Shown here in pieces: positions 9,661 through 41,313 of a stretch of DNA of 64,000 nt. The notes under the pieces are model-generated. The model was not told the origin of the DNA. It made no database searches and was given only the letters and a program-made list of their open reading frames with translations. The DNA is from Streptomyces sp. SID8374 (lineage in GTDB: Bacteria; Actinomycetota; Actinomycetes; Streptomycetales; Streptomycetaceae), in the NCBI RefSeq assembly GCF_009865135.1, contig NZ_WWGH01000001.1, positions 3,348,001 through 3,412,000 of the forward strand, in the 5' to 3' direction. The translations under genes and the position numbers were made by a program. How positions within the stretch are numbered: the stretch's first letter is position 1; every line of letters starts with the position of its first letter.

Positions 9661-9675
9661 GTGCGTATCACGCAC
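9661..9675. promoter_or_regulatory. Inverted repeat upstream of tetR (candidate operator)
   Basis: GTGCGT-ATC-ACGCAC, a perfect 6-3-6 inverted repeat, lies 30 bp upstream of the tetR start. The minus-strand text beyond it holds TATTCT, a possible -10 box. Confidence 0.5.
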
Positions 9676-9776
9676 GCAGAGAATATGCTATACACGCTGC
9701 CGTAGCCCGCCCCCGACAGCCCGGAAAAGCCCGGCGCGCGGGGATGCTACGCCGTACCGGCCCGGTCCGCACAGCC

Positions 9777-10982
9777 TCAGGCACCGGCGGTCGCGGCCGC
9801 CGCGAACTCCTCCGACGACGCACCGAGGAACTGCCGGCAGCGCCGCATGCCACGGGCGCTGTTCCAGCCGATCGCGCCGACGAGCCTCCCGCCCCGGTGG
9901 TACGCGGCGACGAACTCCCGGTCCTGCGGGGAGCCGCTGACGATCTCGGTACGCGCGTCGGGCGGGCACCAGCCGATGGTGGAGATCTTCATGTCGAACT
10001 GGTGCGTCCAGCCGAACGGGACGGGGGCGTACGGCCGCAGCGCGTCATCGGCGGCCAGCAGGTTGCCGACGACCGCCATGGCCTGCTGTCCGGCGTTGGT
10101 GCGCTGCTCCAGCCGTACGCGTTCGCCGTCGAGGGCGGGGTGCGGCCAGTTGGCGACGTCCCCGGCCGCCCACACACCGGGGGCGGCCCGGCAGTGGGCG
10201 TCGCAGAGGATCCCGTCGCCGAGGTCGAGGCCGGAGCCGGCGAGCCAGTCGACGGCGGGCACGGAGCCGATGGCCGTCACGACCAGGTCGGCGGGTATCT
10301 CGGTGCCGTCGTCGAGGAGCACGGCGCGCACCCGGCCCCCGTCGTCGGCGAGCCCCACCACCTTCGCGCCGAGCCGCAGCCGTACGCCGTGGTCCCGGTG
10401 CAGGCCCGCCACGTACGCACCGACCTCGGGTCCGACCTGGGCCAGCAGCGGTACGGGCTCGGGCGCGATCAGCGTGACGTCGACCCCGAACGCCCGCGCG
10501 TTGGCCGCGATCTCGGAGCCGAGGAAGCCGGCGCCGATCACGGCGACCCTGGGCCGGTCGGCCAGCTCGGCGCGGAGCCGTACCGCGTCGTCGAGGGAGC
10601 GCAGCACGTGCACCCCGTCGAGTCCCTCGGCCCACGGCAGGCGGCGCGGACGGAGTCCGGTCGCGATCACCGCGGCGTCGTAGGGGAGCTGCTCCCCCGT
10701 GTCGAGGGTGACGGTACGGGCCGCCCGGTCCAGCGCGGTCGCCCGGCAGCCGAGCCGGAGATCGGCGTCGACCGCGGCGAGCGCGTCGGGCCGGCGCAGC
10801 CAGGTCTGCTCGGGCTCCCAGCCCTCGGCCAGGAAGTCCTTGGACAGCGGGGGACGGTCGTACGGCAGGTGGACCTCGTCGCCGACGAGCGTCACCGTCC
10901 CCTCGTACCCCTTGCTCCGCAACGTCTCCACCGCGGTCAGGCCCGCGGCCGCCGCGCCCACGACGACAACCCTCTTCAGCAC
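9777..10982 (-). CDS. FAD-dependent ferredoxin reductase for the P450 system
   Basis: About 401 aa, of the rhodocoxin/putidaredoxin reductase type. It has an amino-terminal FAD-binding fold (VVVVGAAAAGLTAVETL, then LPYDRPPLSK), a central NAD-binding fold (VAVIGAGFLGSEIAAN), the FAD-contacting VWAAGDVA and a reductase C-terminal domain. It should pass electrons from NAD(P)H to the small ferredoxin at 43087 and on to the P450. I prefer the GTG at 10982 because GAGGAG sits 5 nt upstream and the Rossmann motif then begins at the natural place. An upstream ATG at 11015 overlaps the PKS stop as ATGA and would add 11 residues. Either way it is co-transcribed with the PKS gene. Confidence 0.9.
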   Translation of the reverse strand: MLKRVVVVGAAAAGLTAVETLRSKGYEGTVTLVGDEVHLPYDRPPLSKDFLAEGWEPEQTWLRRPDALAAVDADLRLGCRATALDRAARTVTLDTGEQLPYDAAVIATGLRPRRLPWAEGLDGVHVLRSLDDAVRLRAELADRPRVAVIGAGFLGSEIAANARAFGVDVTLIAPEPVPLLAQVGPEVGAYVAGLHRDHGVRLRLGAKVVGLADDGGRVRAVLLDDGTEIPADLVVTAIGSVPAVDWLAGSGLDLGDGILCDAHCRAAPGVWAAGDVANWPHPALDGERVRLEQRTNAGQQAMAVVGNLLAADDALRPYAPVPFGWTHQFDMKISTIGWCPPDARTEIVSGSPQDREFVAAYHRGGRLVGAIGWNSARGMRRCRQFLGASSEEFAAAATAGA

Positions 10983-11011
10983 AGTCGCTCCTCGTTCGTT
11001 CGACGGCCCGC

Positions 11012-14000
11012 TCATGCCAGGGCTCCGGTGCCACCGTCGAGTCCGGTGCCACCGTCGAGTCCCGGGCCACCGTCGAGAAGGTCGCCGTCGAGAAGATCGA
11101 ACAGCTCGTCCGCGGTTGCCGTGCTGAGGTCGTCGTCGGGGGTCCGGTCGCCGAACAGGACGCGGCTCAGGTGCGCGGCGAGATCGGTGGCCGAGGGGTA
11201 GTCGAAGATCAGCGTCGGAGCCAGCCGGCTGCCGGTGACGGCGGTGAGCCGGTTGCGCAGTTCGAGGGCCGTCAGCGAGTCGAACCCGATGTCGAGGAAG
11301 CCGCGTTCGGCGTCCACGGCCTCGGCTCCGGCATGGCCGAGAACGGCCGCCGCGTGGGTCCGCACCAGGTCCAGCATGGCCCGGTCCCGTTCGGCGTCGC
11401 CGAGCGCGGCGAGCCGGGCGGTCAGCGCGGCCGGGTCGGTCCCGTTGCTGCGGGCGCGTGTGGCCGTACGGTCCCCGGCGCGCACCAAGTCACTTAGCAG
11501 CGCGGGCAGTTCCTCGGCCCTGGCCCGCAGGGCGGGGACATCCACGGCGAGGGGGACCAGCGCGGGACGCCCGGAGTGGAGCCCGGCGTCGAAGAGGGCG
11601 AGCGCCTCCTTCGAGTCGAGTGCGGGCAGTCCCCGGGCCGCCATCAGCCGTACGTCCTCGTCCAGGGACCCGGTCAACCCGGTCTCCACGTCCCACAGGC
11701 CGTACGCGAGGGAAGTGGCGGGCAGCCCTTGCGCCCGGCGGTGCACCGCGAGCGCGTCCAGGAAGACGTTCGCCGCCGCGTAGTTCGCCTGCCCGGCGGC
11801 CAGGACCATGCCGCCTGCCGAGGAGAACATCACGAAGAACGCCAGATCCAGCTCCAGCTCGCGTGTCGCCTCGTGCAGATACCAGGCACCGTCCGCTTTC
11901 GGGCCCAGCACCCGATCCAGCCGGGCCGCGTCCATGGATGCGATCAGACCGTTGTCCCCTACGCCGGCCGCATGCACCACACCCACCAACGGGCCCGACA
12001 GCCCGGACACCAGGTCCACCACGGCGCTGCGGTCAGCCACATCACAGGCCGCTACGGAAACCTCGGCACCCAGCTCGGACAGCCTGGCCACCAACTCTTC
12101 TGCTCCCGGGGCCTCCAGGCCACGGCGACTGGTCAGCACCAGACGCTTCACGCCCCGCTCGGTGACCAAATGCCGCGCCACCAACGCACCCAGACCACCC
12201 GTGCCGCCTGTCACCAGCACCACACCGTCAGCCGTGGGGGCCTCGGCGGCGGGCGTCTCGGGCGGGCTCACCCGGACCAGCCTGGGCACCACCACCCCGC
12301 CCCCACGCAATGCTGCTTCCGGCTCACCGGAGGCCACCACCAGCTCCAGTCCGGAGAGACCGTTCGCGTCCGGGTCCGCATCGACCAGCACCACACGCCC
12401 CGGATGCTCCGCCTGGGCCGCACGCACCACACCCCACACGGGAGCCTGGCCCAGCGCCACGCCCGTGCCAGTACCCGTGTCAACAGCTCCCCGGGTGACG
12501 ATCACCAGCCGGGACCCCGCGCACCGCTCATCGGCAACCCAGTCGCATACCACGTCCAGCACAGCACCAGCGGTCGCCCGCACCCCCGCCAACACATCAC
12601 CCGACACCGCCGGAACCTCGAACACCACCACCCCAGGCACATCCCCGACAGCAGGCATGTCTTCCCACCGCACCCACGAAGACGCACCATCAACCGCACT
12701 CATACCGGCCAGTGGACGCCACAACACATCCCACAACGACTCCCCCGCCCCGGCACCCAACTGCTCCACCGACACCGGCCGCAGCGTCAGCCCACCCACC
12801 GACGCCACCGGCGCACCGGCACCATCCGCGATCGTCAGGGACAGGCTGCTGCCCTCCTGCCGGGACAGCCGCACTTTCAGGGTGTGGGCGCCGACGGTGT
12901 GGAGGGAGACGTCGGACCAGGAGAAGGGCAGTTCGGTCGGCTCGTCGCCGGTGATGTGGTCGCCGACGCCCAGCGCGTGCATGGTGGCGTCCAGCAGGGC
13001 GGGGTGCAGCCCGAACCGTTCCGCGTCCGCGTGCGCGGACTCCGGCAGCGCGACCTCGGCGAAGACGTCGTCGCCGCGCCGCCAGACGGACCGCAGGCCC
13101 TGGAAGGCGGGGCCGTAGTCGTACCCCTGCTGGGCGAGCAGGTCGTAGGCGTTGTCCACGCGTATCTCTGCCGCCCCGGCGGGGGGCCACACATCGAGAC
13201 CGGTGGGCTCCGGGTCAGGCGCGTCGACGCTGAGGACGCCTTCGGCGTGCAGGGTCCACGGGGCGTCCACGGGGGTGTTCTCCGGACGGGAATGAACCCG
13301 GAGGGTGCGGTGTCCGGTGTCGTCGGCGGCGCCCACCGCGACCTGAAGCGCCACCCCTCCCCGCTCCGGCACCACCAACGGAGCCCGCAACGTCAGCTCC
13401 TCCACCACACCACAGCCGACCTCATCACCCGCCCGCACCGCCAACTCCACAAACGCCGTCCCCGGCAACAACACCCGCCCCAACACCGCGTGATCCGCCA
13501 ACCACGGCACACCATCCACCGACAACCGACCCGTCAGCACCACCCCACCCGCATCCGGCAACGACACCACCGCACCCACCAGCGGATGATCCACCACCCC
13601 CTGCCCCACACCCACCACACCAGAGCCACCACCACCCGACTCCAACCAAAACCGCCGACGCTGAAAGGCGTAGGTAGGCAGATCAACCCGCCGGGCACCC
13701 GTGCCCGCGTAGTACGCCGCCCAGTCGACCCGTACGCCACTGACATGCAACCGGGCGAGAGCCGAGACCGCCGTCGCAACCTCCGCACGCCCCTTACGCA
13801 CCAACGGCACCAACACCGCCGACTCCGAACCCACCGACTGCTGCGCCATCCCACTCAGCACACCATCCGGACCGATCTCCAGATACGAGAGAACGCCCCG
13901 CGCTTCGAGATGGCTCACGCAGTCCGCGAACCGCACCGCCTCGCGTACATGCCGCACCCAGTACGCAGCTGTCGCCACGTCCGACGACACTTCACCCGAC

Positions 14001-16315
14001 ACACCCGACACCAAGGGAATCGTCGGGGCGCTGAACGACAGACCCGAAACAACCCCCTCGAACTCCGCCAACATCGGCTCCATCAAAGGCGAATGGAACG
14101 CATGCGACACCCGCAACCGCGACGACTTCCGCCCCTGCCCACTGAACGCGTCCGCGACCTTCGTCACCGCATCCTCGGCACCCGAAATCACCACGGAGCG
14201 CGGCCCGTTCACGGCGGCAATGCTCACCGACTCTGACGACAGCAGCGGTACGACCTCCGCCTCCGACGCCTCCACCGCCACCATCGCGCCACCCTCCGGC
14301 AACTCCTCCATCAACCGGCCACGCGCCACGACCAGTTGAACCGCGTCAGAGAGGGAGAACACCCCTGCCACGTGCGCGGCGGCTATCTCGCCCACCGAGT
14401 GCCCGGCCAGGAAGTCCGGACGTACGCCCCACGATTCCACCAACCGGAACAGCGCCACCTCCACCGCGAACAACGCCGGCTGCGCCACCCCCGTACGACT
14501 CAACGCCCCCTCATCCGCACCCCACACCACATCCCGCAACGAACGACCCAAGTGCACATCCACCTCGGCGAGCACCGCGTCAAAAGCCTCCGCGAATACC
14601 GGGAACGCCCCGTACAACTCACGGCCCATCCCCAGCCGCTGCGCACCCTGACCCGTGAACAAGAACGCCGTACGGCCCGACGTACGCGCCACACCCCGCA
14701 CCGCGCCCGCCGACACCCCGCCCTCCACCAACGCCCGCAAACCCACCACCAGCTCCGAACGGTCCCCCGCCGTCACCACCGCACGATGCTCCAGCACCGC
14801 ACGCGACACCACCGACGAGAACCCCACATCCAGCATCGACAGATCCGCGTCCGCCTCCACCAGCGCCAACAACCGCTCCGCCTGCGCCGACAGCGCCACC
14901 TCACCCCGCGCCGACAGCACCACCGGCACCACCGGCAGATCCGCCACCGGCTCAGCCAGCTCAGCCGGTTCCGGCGCCTGCTCCACAATCACGTGCGCGT
15001 TCGTCCCACTCAGACCGAACGACGACACCGCCACCCGACGAGGACGCCCACGCTCCGGCCACGCACGCGCCTCCGTCAGCAGCTCAACCGCACCCGCCTC
15101 CCAGTCGACATGGGGTGAACGCGTCTCCGCGTGCAGGGTCTTCGGCATCACACCGTGCCGGATCGACTCCACCGCCTTGATCACACCACCGACACCCGCA
15201 GCAGCCTGCGTATGCGCCAGGTTCGACTTCAGCGACCCCAGCCACACCGGATCGCCCTCCGGACGCCCCTGGCCATACGTCGCCAACACCGCCTGCGCCT
15301 CGATCGGGTCCCCCAGACGCGTCCCCGTACCATGTGCCTCGACCATGTCGACGTCGGCGGTGGTCAGTCCAGCGTTCTCCAACGCCGCGCGGATGACCCG
15401 CTGCTGCGACGGGCCGTTGGGGGTGGTCATGCCGCTGGAGGCGCCGTCCTGGTTGACCGCGCTGCCCCGGACCACCGCAAGGATGGGGTGGCCGTTCTTC
15501 CGGGCGTCCGACAAGCGCTCCACCAGCAGGACACCGACACCCTCCGAGCAGCCCGTACCGTCCGCCTCCGCCGCGAACGACTTGCACCGGCCGTCCGCCG
15601 CCATCCCCCGCTGGTGGCTGAAGTAGAGGAACATGTCCGGTTCCGTCATCACCGTCACACCGCCGACCAGCGCCAGTGAGCAGTCGCCCCGGCGCAGGGA
15701 CTGTCCCGCCCAGTGCAGGGCGACCAGCGACGACGAGCACGCCGTGTCCACGGTGACGGCGGGGCCCTCCAGTCCGAGGGCGAAGGCGACGCGGCCGGTG
15801 ACGAGGCTGCCGTCACTCGATCCGGGGCCGTAGTCGTGGTACATCAGGCCGCCGAACACGCCCGTACGGCTGCCTCGCAGCGACAACGGGTCGATCCCCG
15901 CCCGCTCCACCGCCTCCCACGACACCTCGAGGAACAACCGCTGCTGAGGATCCATCCCCAACGCCTCACGCGGCGAAATACCGAACAGCTCAGGATCGAA
16001 ATCGCCCGCGTCGTACAGAAAACCGCCCTCACGCGTCACCGAACGATCAGGACGCCCACCCACCGGGTCATACAACCCCTCGACATCCCACCCACGATCC
16101 ACCGGAAACCCCGACACACCATCCCGGCCCCCAGCCACCAACTCCCACAGACCCTCCGCCGACCGCACCCCACCCGGATAACGGCACGCCATCCCCACGA
16201 TCGCCAGCGGTTCCCCGGCGTCCTGGGTCAGCTGGTCGTTGCGGGTGCGGAGGCGCTCGTTCTCCGACATGGCCGCGCGGAGGGCGGCGACGAGTTGTTC
16301 GACAGATGCTTCCAC
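11012..16315 (-). CDS. Type I PKS, module 5: KS-AT-DH-KR-ACP, malonyl-specific
   Basis: A 1767-aa single-module PKS. An amino-terminal docking coil ([18 protein letters not shown]) precedes KS (TACSSSL, Cys193; KSNLAH), AT (GHSVGE, Ser about 640; HAFH, so malonyl-CoA), DH ([11 protein letters not shown], His about 943; LDATMH), KR ([14 protein letters not shown]; Tyr about 1512 in GQANYAAAN) and ACP (GFDSL, Ser about 1680). The KR has GDN where B-type domains usually read LDD. There is no ER, so the module should add a C2 unit with a double bond. The tail carries DELFDLLD, a docking helix fitting the PKS at 3438, then a short LDGG repeat. The GTG start lies 7 nt behind the previous PKS stop, with GAGG inside that gene's end. 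Confidence 0.96.
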   Translation of the reverse strand: MEASVEQLVAALRAAMSENERLRTRNDQLTQDAGEPLAIVGMACRYPGGVRSAEGLWELVAGGRDGVSGFPVDRGWDVEGLYDPVGGRPDRSVTREGGFLYDAGDFDPELFGISPREALGMDPQQRLFLEVSWEAVERAGIDPLSLRGSRTGVFGGLMYHDYGPGSSDGSLVTGRVAFALGLEGPAVTVDTACSSSLVALHWAGQSLRRGDCSLALVGGVTVMTEPDMFLYFSHQRGMAADGRCKSFAAEADGTGCSEGVGVLLVERLSDARKNGHPILAVVRGSAVNQDGASSGMTTPNGPSQQRVIRAALENAGLTTADVDMVEAHGTGTRLGDPIEAQAVLATYGQGRPEGDPVWLGSLKSNLAHTQAAAGVGGVIKAVESIRHGVMPKTLHAETRSPHVDWEAGAVELLTEARAWPERGRPRRVAVSSFGLSGTNAHVIVEQAPEPAELAEPVADLPVVPVVLSARGEVALSAQAERLLALVEADADLSMLDVGFSSVVSRAVLEHRAVVTAGDRSELVVGLRALVEGGVSAGAVRGVARTSGRTAFLFTGQGAQRLGMGRELYGAFPVFAEAFDAVLAEVDVHLGRSLRDVVWGADEGALSRTGVAQPALFAVEVALFRLVESWGVRPDFLAGHSVGEIAAAHVAGVFSLSDAVQLVVARGRLMEELPEGGAMVAVEASEAEVVPLLSSESVSIAAVNGPRSVVISGAEDAVTKVADAFSGQGRKSSRLRVSHAFHSPLMEPMLAEFEGVVSGLSFSAPTIPLVSGVSGEVSSDVATAAYWVRHVREAVRFADCVSHLEARGVLSYLEIGPDGVLSGMAQQSVGSESAVLVPLVRKGRAEVATAVSALARLHVSGVRVDWAAYYAGTGARRVDLPTYAFQRRRFWLESGGGGSGVVGVGQGVVDHPLVGAVVSLPDAGGVVLTGRLSVDGVPWLADHAVLGRVLLPGTAFVELAVRAGDEVGCGVVEELTLRAPLVVPERGGVALQVAVGAADDTGHRTLRVHSRPENTPVDAPWTLHAEGVLSVDAPDPEPTGLDVWPPAGAAEIRVDNAYDLLAQQGYDYGPAFQGLRSVWRRGDDVFAEVALPESAHADAERFGLHPALLDATMHALGVGDHITGDEPTELPFSWSDVSLHTVGAHTLKVRLSRQEGSSLSLTIADGAGAPVASVGGLTLRPVSVEQLGAGAGESLWDVLWRPLAGMSAVDGASSWVRWEDMPAVGDVPGVVVFEVPAVSGDVLAGVRATAGAVLDVVCDWVADERCAGSRLVIVTRGAVDTGTGTGVALGQAPVWGVVRAAQAEHPGRVVLVDADPDANGLSGLELVVASGEPEAALRGGGVVVPRLVRVSPPETPAAEAPTADGVVLVTGGTGGLGALVARHLVTERGVKRLVLTSRRGLEAPGAEELVARLSELGAEVSVAACDVADRSAVVDLVSGLSGPLVGVVHAAGVGDNGLIASMDAARLDRVLGPKADGAWYLHEATRELELDLAFFVMFSSAGGMVLAAGQANYAAANVFLDALAVHRRAQGLPATSLAYGLWDVETGLTGSLDEDVRLMAARGLPALDSKEALALFDAGLHSGRPALVPLAVDVPALRARAEELPALLSDLVRAGDRTATRARSNGTDPAALTARLAALGDAERDRAMLDLVRTHAAAVLGHAGAEAVDAERGFLDIGFDSLTALELRNRLTAVTGSRLAPTLIFDYPSATDLAAHLSRVLFGDRTPDDDLSTATADELFDLLDGDLLDGGPGLDGGTGLDGGTGALA

Positions 16316-16322
16316 GATGTCC

Positions 16323-37943
<21,621 letters not shown>

Positions 37944-38132
37944 TCCACACCATCGTCGTCCGCCACGGGACGAAACTCACCAGGAAAACCAAGGAGGCCG
38001 GAAAGGCCAGAGGGAAGGGCCGAGGAAACAGGCTCCGCGGGCCACGTTAGAGAGGAAGGGGTGGGCGTACGCAGCCCCTTGAGCACCCCTATGAGTCGCG
38101 GGAACGGCCCCTGCGGGCACCCCTGGAACTCT
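37944..38132 (-). promoter_or_regulatory. Upstream region of the first PKS gene with TAGGGG motifs
   Basis: A 189-bp gap between the mutase operon and the PKS start. On the PKS coding strand it reads ATAGGGGTGCTCAAGGGG (about 38075-38092), two half-sites 11 bp apart, some 140 bp before the start. The same core precedes the starter ACP, VinK-like and thioesterase genes. No clear -10/-35 pair was recognised. Confidence 0.45.
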
Positions 38133-39560
38133 TCATGGGTTCTTCCACCGGGCCGGACTCCCCCCGTCGTTGTCGCCGTGGCGGGGGCCCGCCCGCTCCA
38201 GGCGCCCCCCGGCGGCCGCGGCCCTCTCGTCGAACGTCCTGCGGACGTAGGACAGATCGGCCAGCAGCCCCGAGGAGGAGACGTCACGGGTGCGTCCGGC
38301 GCGGACCAGCCCGCCGAACGGGAGCCCGCCGACGGCGGCCCAGCGCAGCCGTCCGTCCCCGTCGATGTAGGAGCGGGTGCGCCCGTGGTTGTCGGGGTGC
38401 AGGCAGTACGGGATGTCGAACAGCCCCCGCGCGAAGGCCAGGCGCAGCGCGGACCCGATGTCGGAGGACAGGTCGAGTACGGCCTCGACCAGCGCTCTGG
38501 CCTCCTGGTACGTCTGCGAGTCCGCGAGATCCGGAGCGGCATCCGCGTCGGCGGCGGGCGGTACACGCCCGGGGCGGGCCTTCCTGGCGGCCGACTCCAG
38601 CGCCGCCACGTTCTCCTCGATCGTGGGGATGCGGCGCGATTCGGCGACGGTCTTGACGATGAGGCGCTCCGAGCCGGAGTCGACGGCGAGTTCGGCGGCC
38701 TCGTCGAGGAGCAGGTAGGCGCCCGCGTCGGTCTGCGGGTAGACCCCCATGTAGGCGTAGACGACGACGTGCCAGTTGTCGGTGGGCAGCAGCTCGCGGC
38801 AGAGGCGGCGCAGGGCGGCGATCGCCTCGCGGTCCTGGCCGGGGTGGGTCTGCTGGGCGTAGCTGAGCGAGACGCTGCGCACCCCGTGCTGGCAGAAGAA
38901 GAGGGCTTCGACGAGGCTGATCGCGACGAGTTCGCTGGGCGGGCAGAGCTGGCCGAGCATGCAGCCGCCGAAGGTCTCCAGGTGCGGCTCCACCCCCATG
39001 TCGCGCAGCCGGGCGAAATCCTGGGTGCAGCGCTCCCAGTTGCGTACGGAATCGTGCAGCGGGGTGCGCCCGTAGGGCAGGCAGTACGAGACGGGGCCGC
39101 CCTCGGTCGCGTTGAGGTACGTCGACCTGAGGGCGGTGAAGATGTCGCCGGGTACGGCGGAGCCGTGGCGGACCTGGACGGGGAAGTCCGGGGCCCGGAC
39201 GCCGTCGAGGACCCGTTCGGTGACCCGGGGCGGATAGGTGACGACGGGGTAGCCGTTGAGCCCCGACCCGTCGCGCAGCGCGGCCTCGACGGAGGCCAGT
39301 TCGCCGACCCGGGTGAAGCTGTCGAGGGTGATCGTGCCGACGGTGACGGCGTCGGCCCCCTTGGTGGCGATCAGGCCCTCCCGCATCCGCAGCGGGTCGC
39401 CGAAGCCCATGCGGGGCTGCACCACCAGGGAGCCGTGGCCGCCGTGGGCGCGGACGAACGCCCCGAAGTCCACGGGGTCCGGGCGGCGCGCGGAGGGCTC
39501 GGCGTGGCCGGGCCCCTGCGGGAGGCCGGGGACCTCCGCGGGCGCCGCCCCGTGGCTCAC
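38133..39560 (-). CDS. Glutamate mutase, large (epsilon) subunit (VinI-like)
   Basis: A 475-aa TIM-barrel subunit of adenosylcobalamin-dependent glutamate mutase (methylaspartate mutase). It is recognised from segments such as VQPRMGFGDPLRMREGL, TVGTITLDSFTRVG, LNGYPVVTYPPRVTE, RHGSAVPGDIF, EGGPVSYCLPYGRTPL and ETFGGCMLGQLCPPSELVA. With the small subunit it rearranges L-glutamate to (2S,3S)-3-methylaspartate. Its GTG start overlaps the small-subunit stop as GTGA, so the two subunits are translationally coupled. Next to a 3-methylaspartate-type ligase and decarboxylase it should feed the methyl-branched amino starter rather than glutamate catabolism. The tail after residue 440 is poorly structured. 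Confidence 0.92.
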   Translation of the reverse strand: MSHGAAPAEVPGLPQGPGHAEPSARRPDPVDFGAFVRAHGGHGSLVVQPRMGFGDPLRMREGLIATKGADAVTVGTITLDSFTRVGELASVEAALRDGSGLNGYPVVTYPPRVTERVLDGVRAPDFPVQVRHGSAVPGDIFTALRSTYLNATEGGPVSYCLPYGRTPLHDSVRNWERCTQDFARLRDMGVEPHLETFGGCMLGQLCPPSELVAISLVEALFFCQHGVRSVSLSYAQQTHPGQDREAIAALRRLCRELLPTDNWHVVVYAYMGVYPQTDAGAYLLLDEAAELAVDSGSERLIVKTVAESRRIPTIEENVAALESAARKARPGRVPPAADADAAPDLADSQTYQEARALVEAVLDLSSDIGSALRLAFARGLFDIPYCLHPDNHGRTRSYIDGDGRLRWAAVGGLPFGGLVRAGRTRDVSSSGLLADLSYVRRTFDERAAAAGGRLERAGPRHGDNDGGSPARWKNP

Positions 39561-40057
39561 GCCGGTACTCCGGCCCGTTCGGCCGGGCGGAGCGCGGCCG
39601 GCCCGACCGTGCTCACGAACCGGCTGAAGTCGGCGATGCCGGTGGAGGCGTCGTCGAAGACCGCGTCGAATCCGGCGGCCGTCAGCGCCGCCAGCTCCTC
39701 GGGGCTCTGCCGGCCGGTGACGCCGAGCTTCCCGCCGATCACCACGGGGGTCGCGGACAGCCCGTCGGCGGCGCGCAGCGCGGCGATGACCCGCAGCCCG
39801 TCCTGGTGCCCGTGGCCGTTGACGCTGCTGATCACGACCAGCTCGGGGGCCAGGTCGCGGCAGGCGCCGACGAGCAGGTCGTCGGGGACGCAGGGGCCCA
39901 GGTTGACGACCTCGTAGCCGAGTTCCTCGATCAGCAGCTGGAGGTAGACCAGGTTCCAGGTGTGCGAGTCGGACGCCATGGAGGTGACGACGACGGTGCC
40001 GCGCCGCCGGGCGGCGGCCGGGGTGTGCGGCGGGGGCGCGAGAGGGGTGGTGTTCAC
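39557..40057 (-). CDS. Glutamate mutase, small B12-binding (sigma) subunit (VinH-like)
   Basis: A 166-aa cobalamin-binding subunit. The signature DSHTWN (Asp30, His32) supplies the axial histidine; the usual DxHxxG glycine is Asn here. VNGHGHQDG and IGGKLGVTG provide the loops that hold the nucleotide tail of B12. About 20 amino-terminal residues are a proline-rich extension before TVVVTSMASD. It works only with the large subunit encoded by the next gene. Its GTG start overlaps the decarboxylase stop, and its own stop overlaps the large-subunit start, so the three genes form a coupled series. Confidence 0.92.
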   Translation of the reverse strand: MNTTPLAPPPHTPAAARRRGTVVVTSMASDSHTWNLVYLQLLIEELGYEVVNLGPCVPDDLLVGACRDLAPELVVISSVNGHGHQDGLRVIAALRAADGLSATPVVIGGKLGVTGRQSPEELAALTAAGFDAVFDDASTGIADFSRFVSTVGPAALRPAERAGVPA

Positions 40058-41313
40058 GGTGCCGCCCCGGCGGTGGTCAGCGGCCGCGTCCCGGTGACGG
40101 TGTCGTAGGCGCGTCGCGTCTCGATCCGCGACACGGAGACCACCTCGTCGCCCCGGACGACGACCTCGGTGGGCGCGGGCCTGCCGAGGAACATCAGCAG
40201 GCTCGCGGTGGGACCGTAGGCCCCGGCGTTGGGGATGGTGACGAGGTCGCCGCTCTCCAGCACCGGCAGGTCGATCTCCCGGCCGAGGATGTCGCCGGGC
40301 GTGCAGAGCGGGCCGACCAGGCTGGCCGGTTCGACGGGCGCGTCCGCGTCCAGGCGTACGGAGACCGGGAGCAGCCGGCCGAGACCGGACATGCCGCCGA
40401 AGGTGTTGATCCCGGCGTCGAGGATGACGAACTTGCGGCCGCGGCTGACCTTGACGTTGCTGACGCGGGCCAGCAGGGTGCCGCTCGCCCCCACCAGGTA
40501 GCGCCCGGACTCGCAGGCGATCTCGGGGCCCTCGGTGTGCCGGTCGGGGAAGTGGGTGTCGAGTGCGGCGGTGAGCGCGGCGCGCAGCCGGGGGTAGGAG
40601 CCCCGGTCGCCGGGGACCGCGTACGGCACGGTGAAGCCGCCGCCGATGTCGAGGAAGCGCAGCGGGAGGCCGAGCTCCGCGCTGAGCCCGGCGGCGAGCG
40701 CGATGGTGTGCTCGAACTCGCCGATCAGGCTGTCCTCGTCCTTGGCGTTGCTCAGCGGGAAGAAGTGCATCCCGCTGATGCGGACGCCCGGGACGGCGCG
40801 CAGGAGCGGCAGCACCTCCGCCAGGGTCTCGCTGTCGAAGCCGAACTGCGAAGGGGTGCCGGTCATCCGGATGCTGCTGGTGGCGCTCGCGGCGACGCTG
40901 TTGACGCGCAGCAGGCAGTCGGCGGTCACCCCGTGGGCGAGCGCCGCCTCGCCGACGTGCCGGACGTCGGTGACGGAGTCGGTGGAGAACATGCGCACCC
41001 CGAGCCCGATCACCTCGCGCAGTTCGGCGGGGGTCTTGCCGGGGCCGGTGTAGAGGCAGTCCGCGCCCTGGAACCCGGCGGCCAGGGCGGCGGCCAGTTC
41101 GCCCGTGGAGCTGATCTCGGGGCGGCAGGGGCGGTCGTTCTCGCGCAGGGCCCGGACGAGGTCGGGGTGCGGGTTGGCCTTCAGCGCGTAGAAGAGGGTG
41201 ACCTCCTCGGGGAGCGCGCCGGTCAGGTCCCGCCCGGCCGCCTCGATCTCGTCCAGGTCGTAGACGTACAGCGGTGTGCCGAATCGTTCGGCCAGTTCCT
41301 CGTAGCGGCTCAT
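40054..41313 (-). CDS. PLP-dependent amino-acid decarboxylase, LysA/ODC fold (VinO-like)
   Basis: A 419-aa fold-type III PLP enzyme. The PLP lysine is Lys45 in FYALKANPHP. Phosphate and substrate elements are HFFPLSNAKD, LDIGGGFTVPY and ACESGRYLVG, and the catalytic cysteine region is GPLCTPGDI. The family includes diaminopimelate and ornithine decarboxylases. In vicenistatin-type clusters this enzyme decarboxylates 3-methylaspartyl-ACP to 3-aminoisobutyryl-ACP. The ATG at 41313 overlaps the ligase stop as ATGA and gives the normal family start; longer readings upstream are another frame of the ligase gene. The substrate assignment rests on the gene context. Confidence 0.9.
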   Translation of the reverse strand: MSRYEELAERFGTPLYVYDLDEIEAAGRDLTGALPEEVTLFYALKANPHPDLVRALRENDRPCRPEISSTGELAAALAAGFQGADCLYTGPGKTPAELREVIGLGVRMFSTDSVTDVRHVGEAALAHGVTADCLLRVNSVAASATSSIRMTGTPSQFGFDSETLAEVLPLLRAVPGVRISGMHFFPLSNAKDEDSLIGEFEHTIALAAGLSAELGLPLRFLDIGGGFTVPYAVPGDRGSYPRLRAALTAALDTHFPDRHTEGPEIACESGRYLVGASGTLLARVSNVKVSRGRKFVILDAGINTFGGMSGLGRLLPVSVRLDADAPVEPASLVGPLCTPGDILGREIDLPVLESGDLVTIPNAGAYGPTASLLMFLGRPAPTEVVVRGDEVVSVSRIETRRAYDTVTGTRPLTTAGAAP

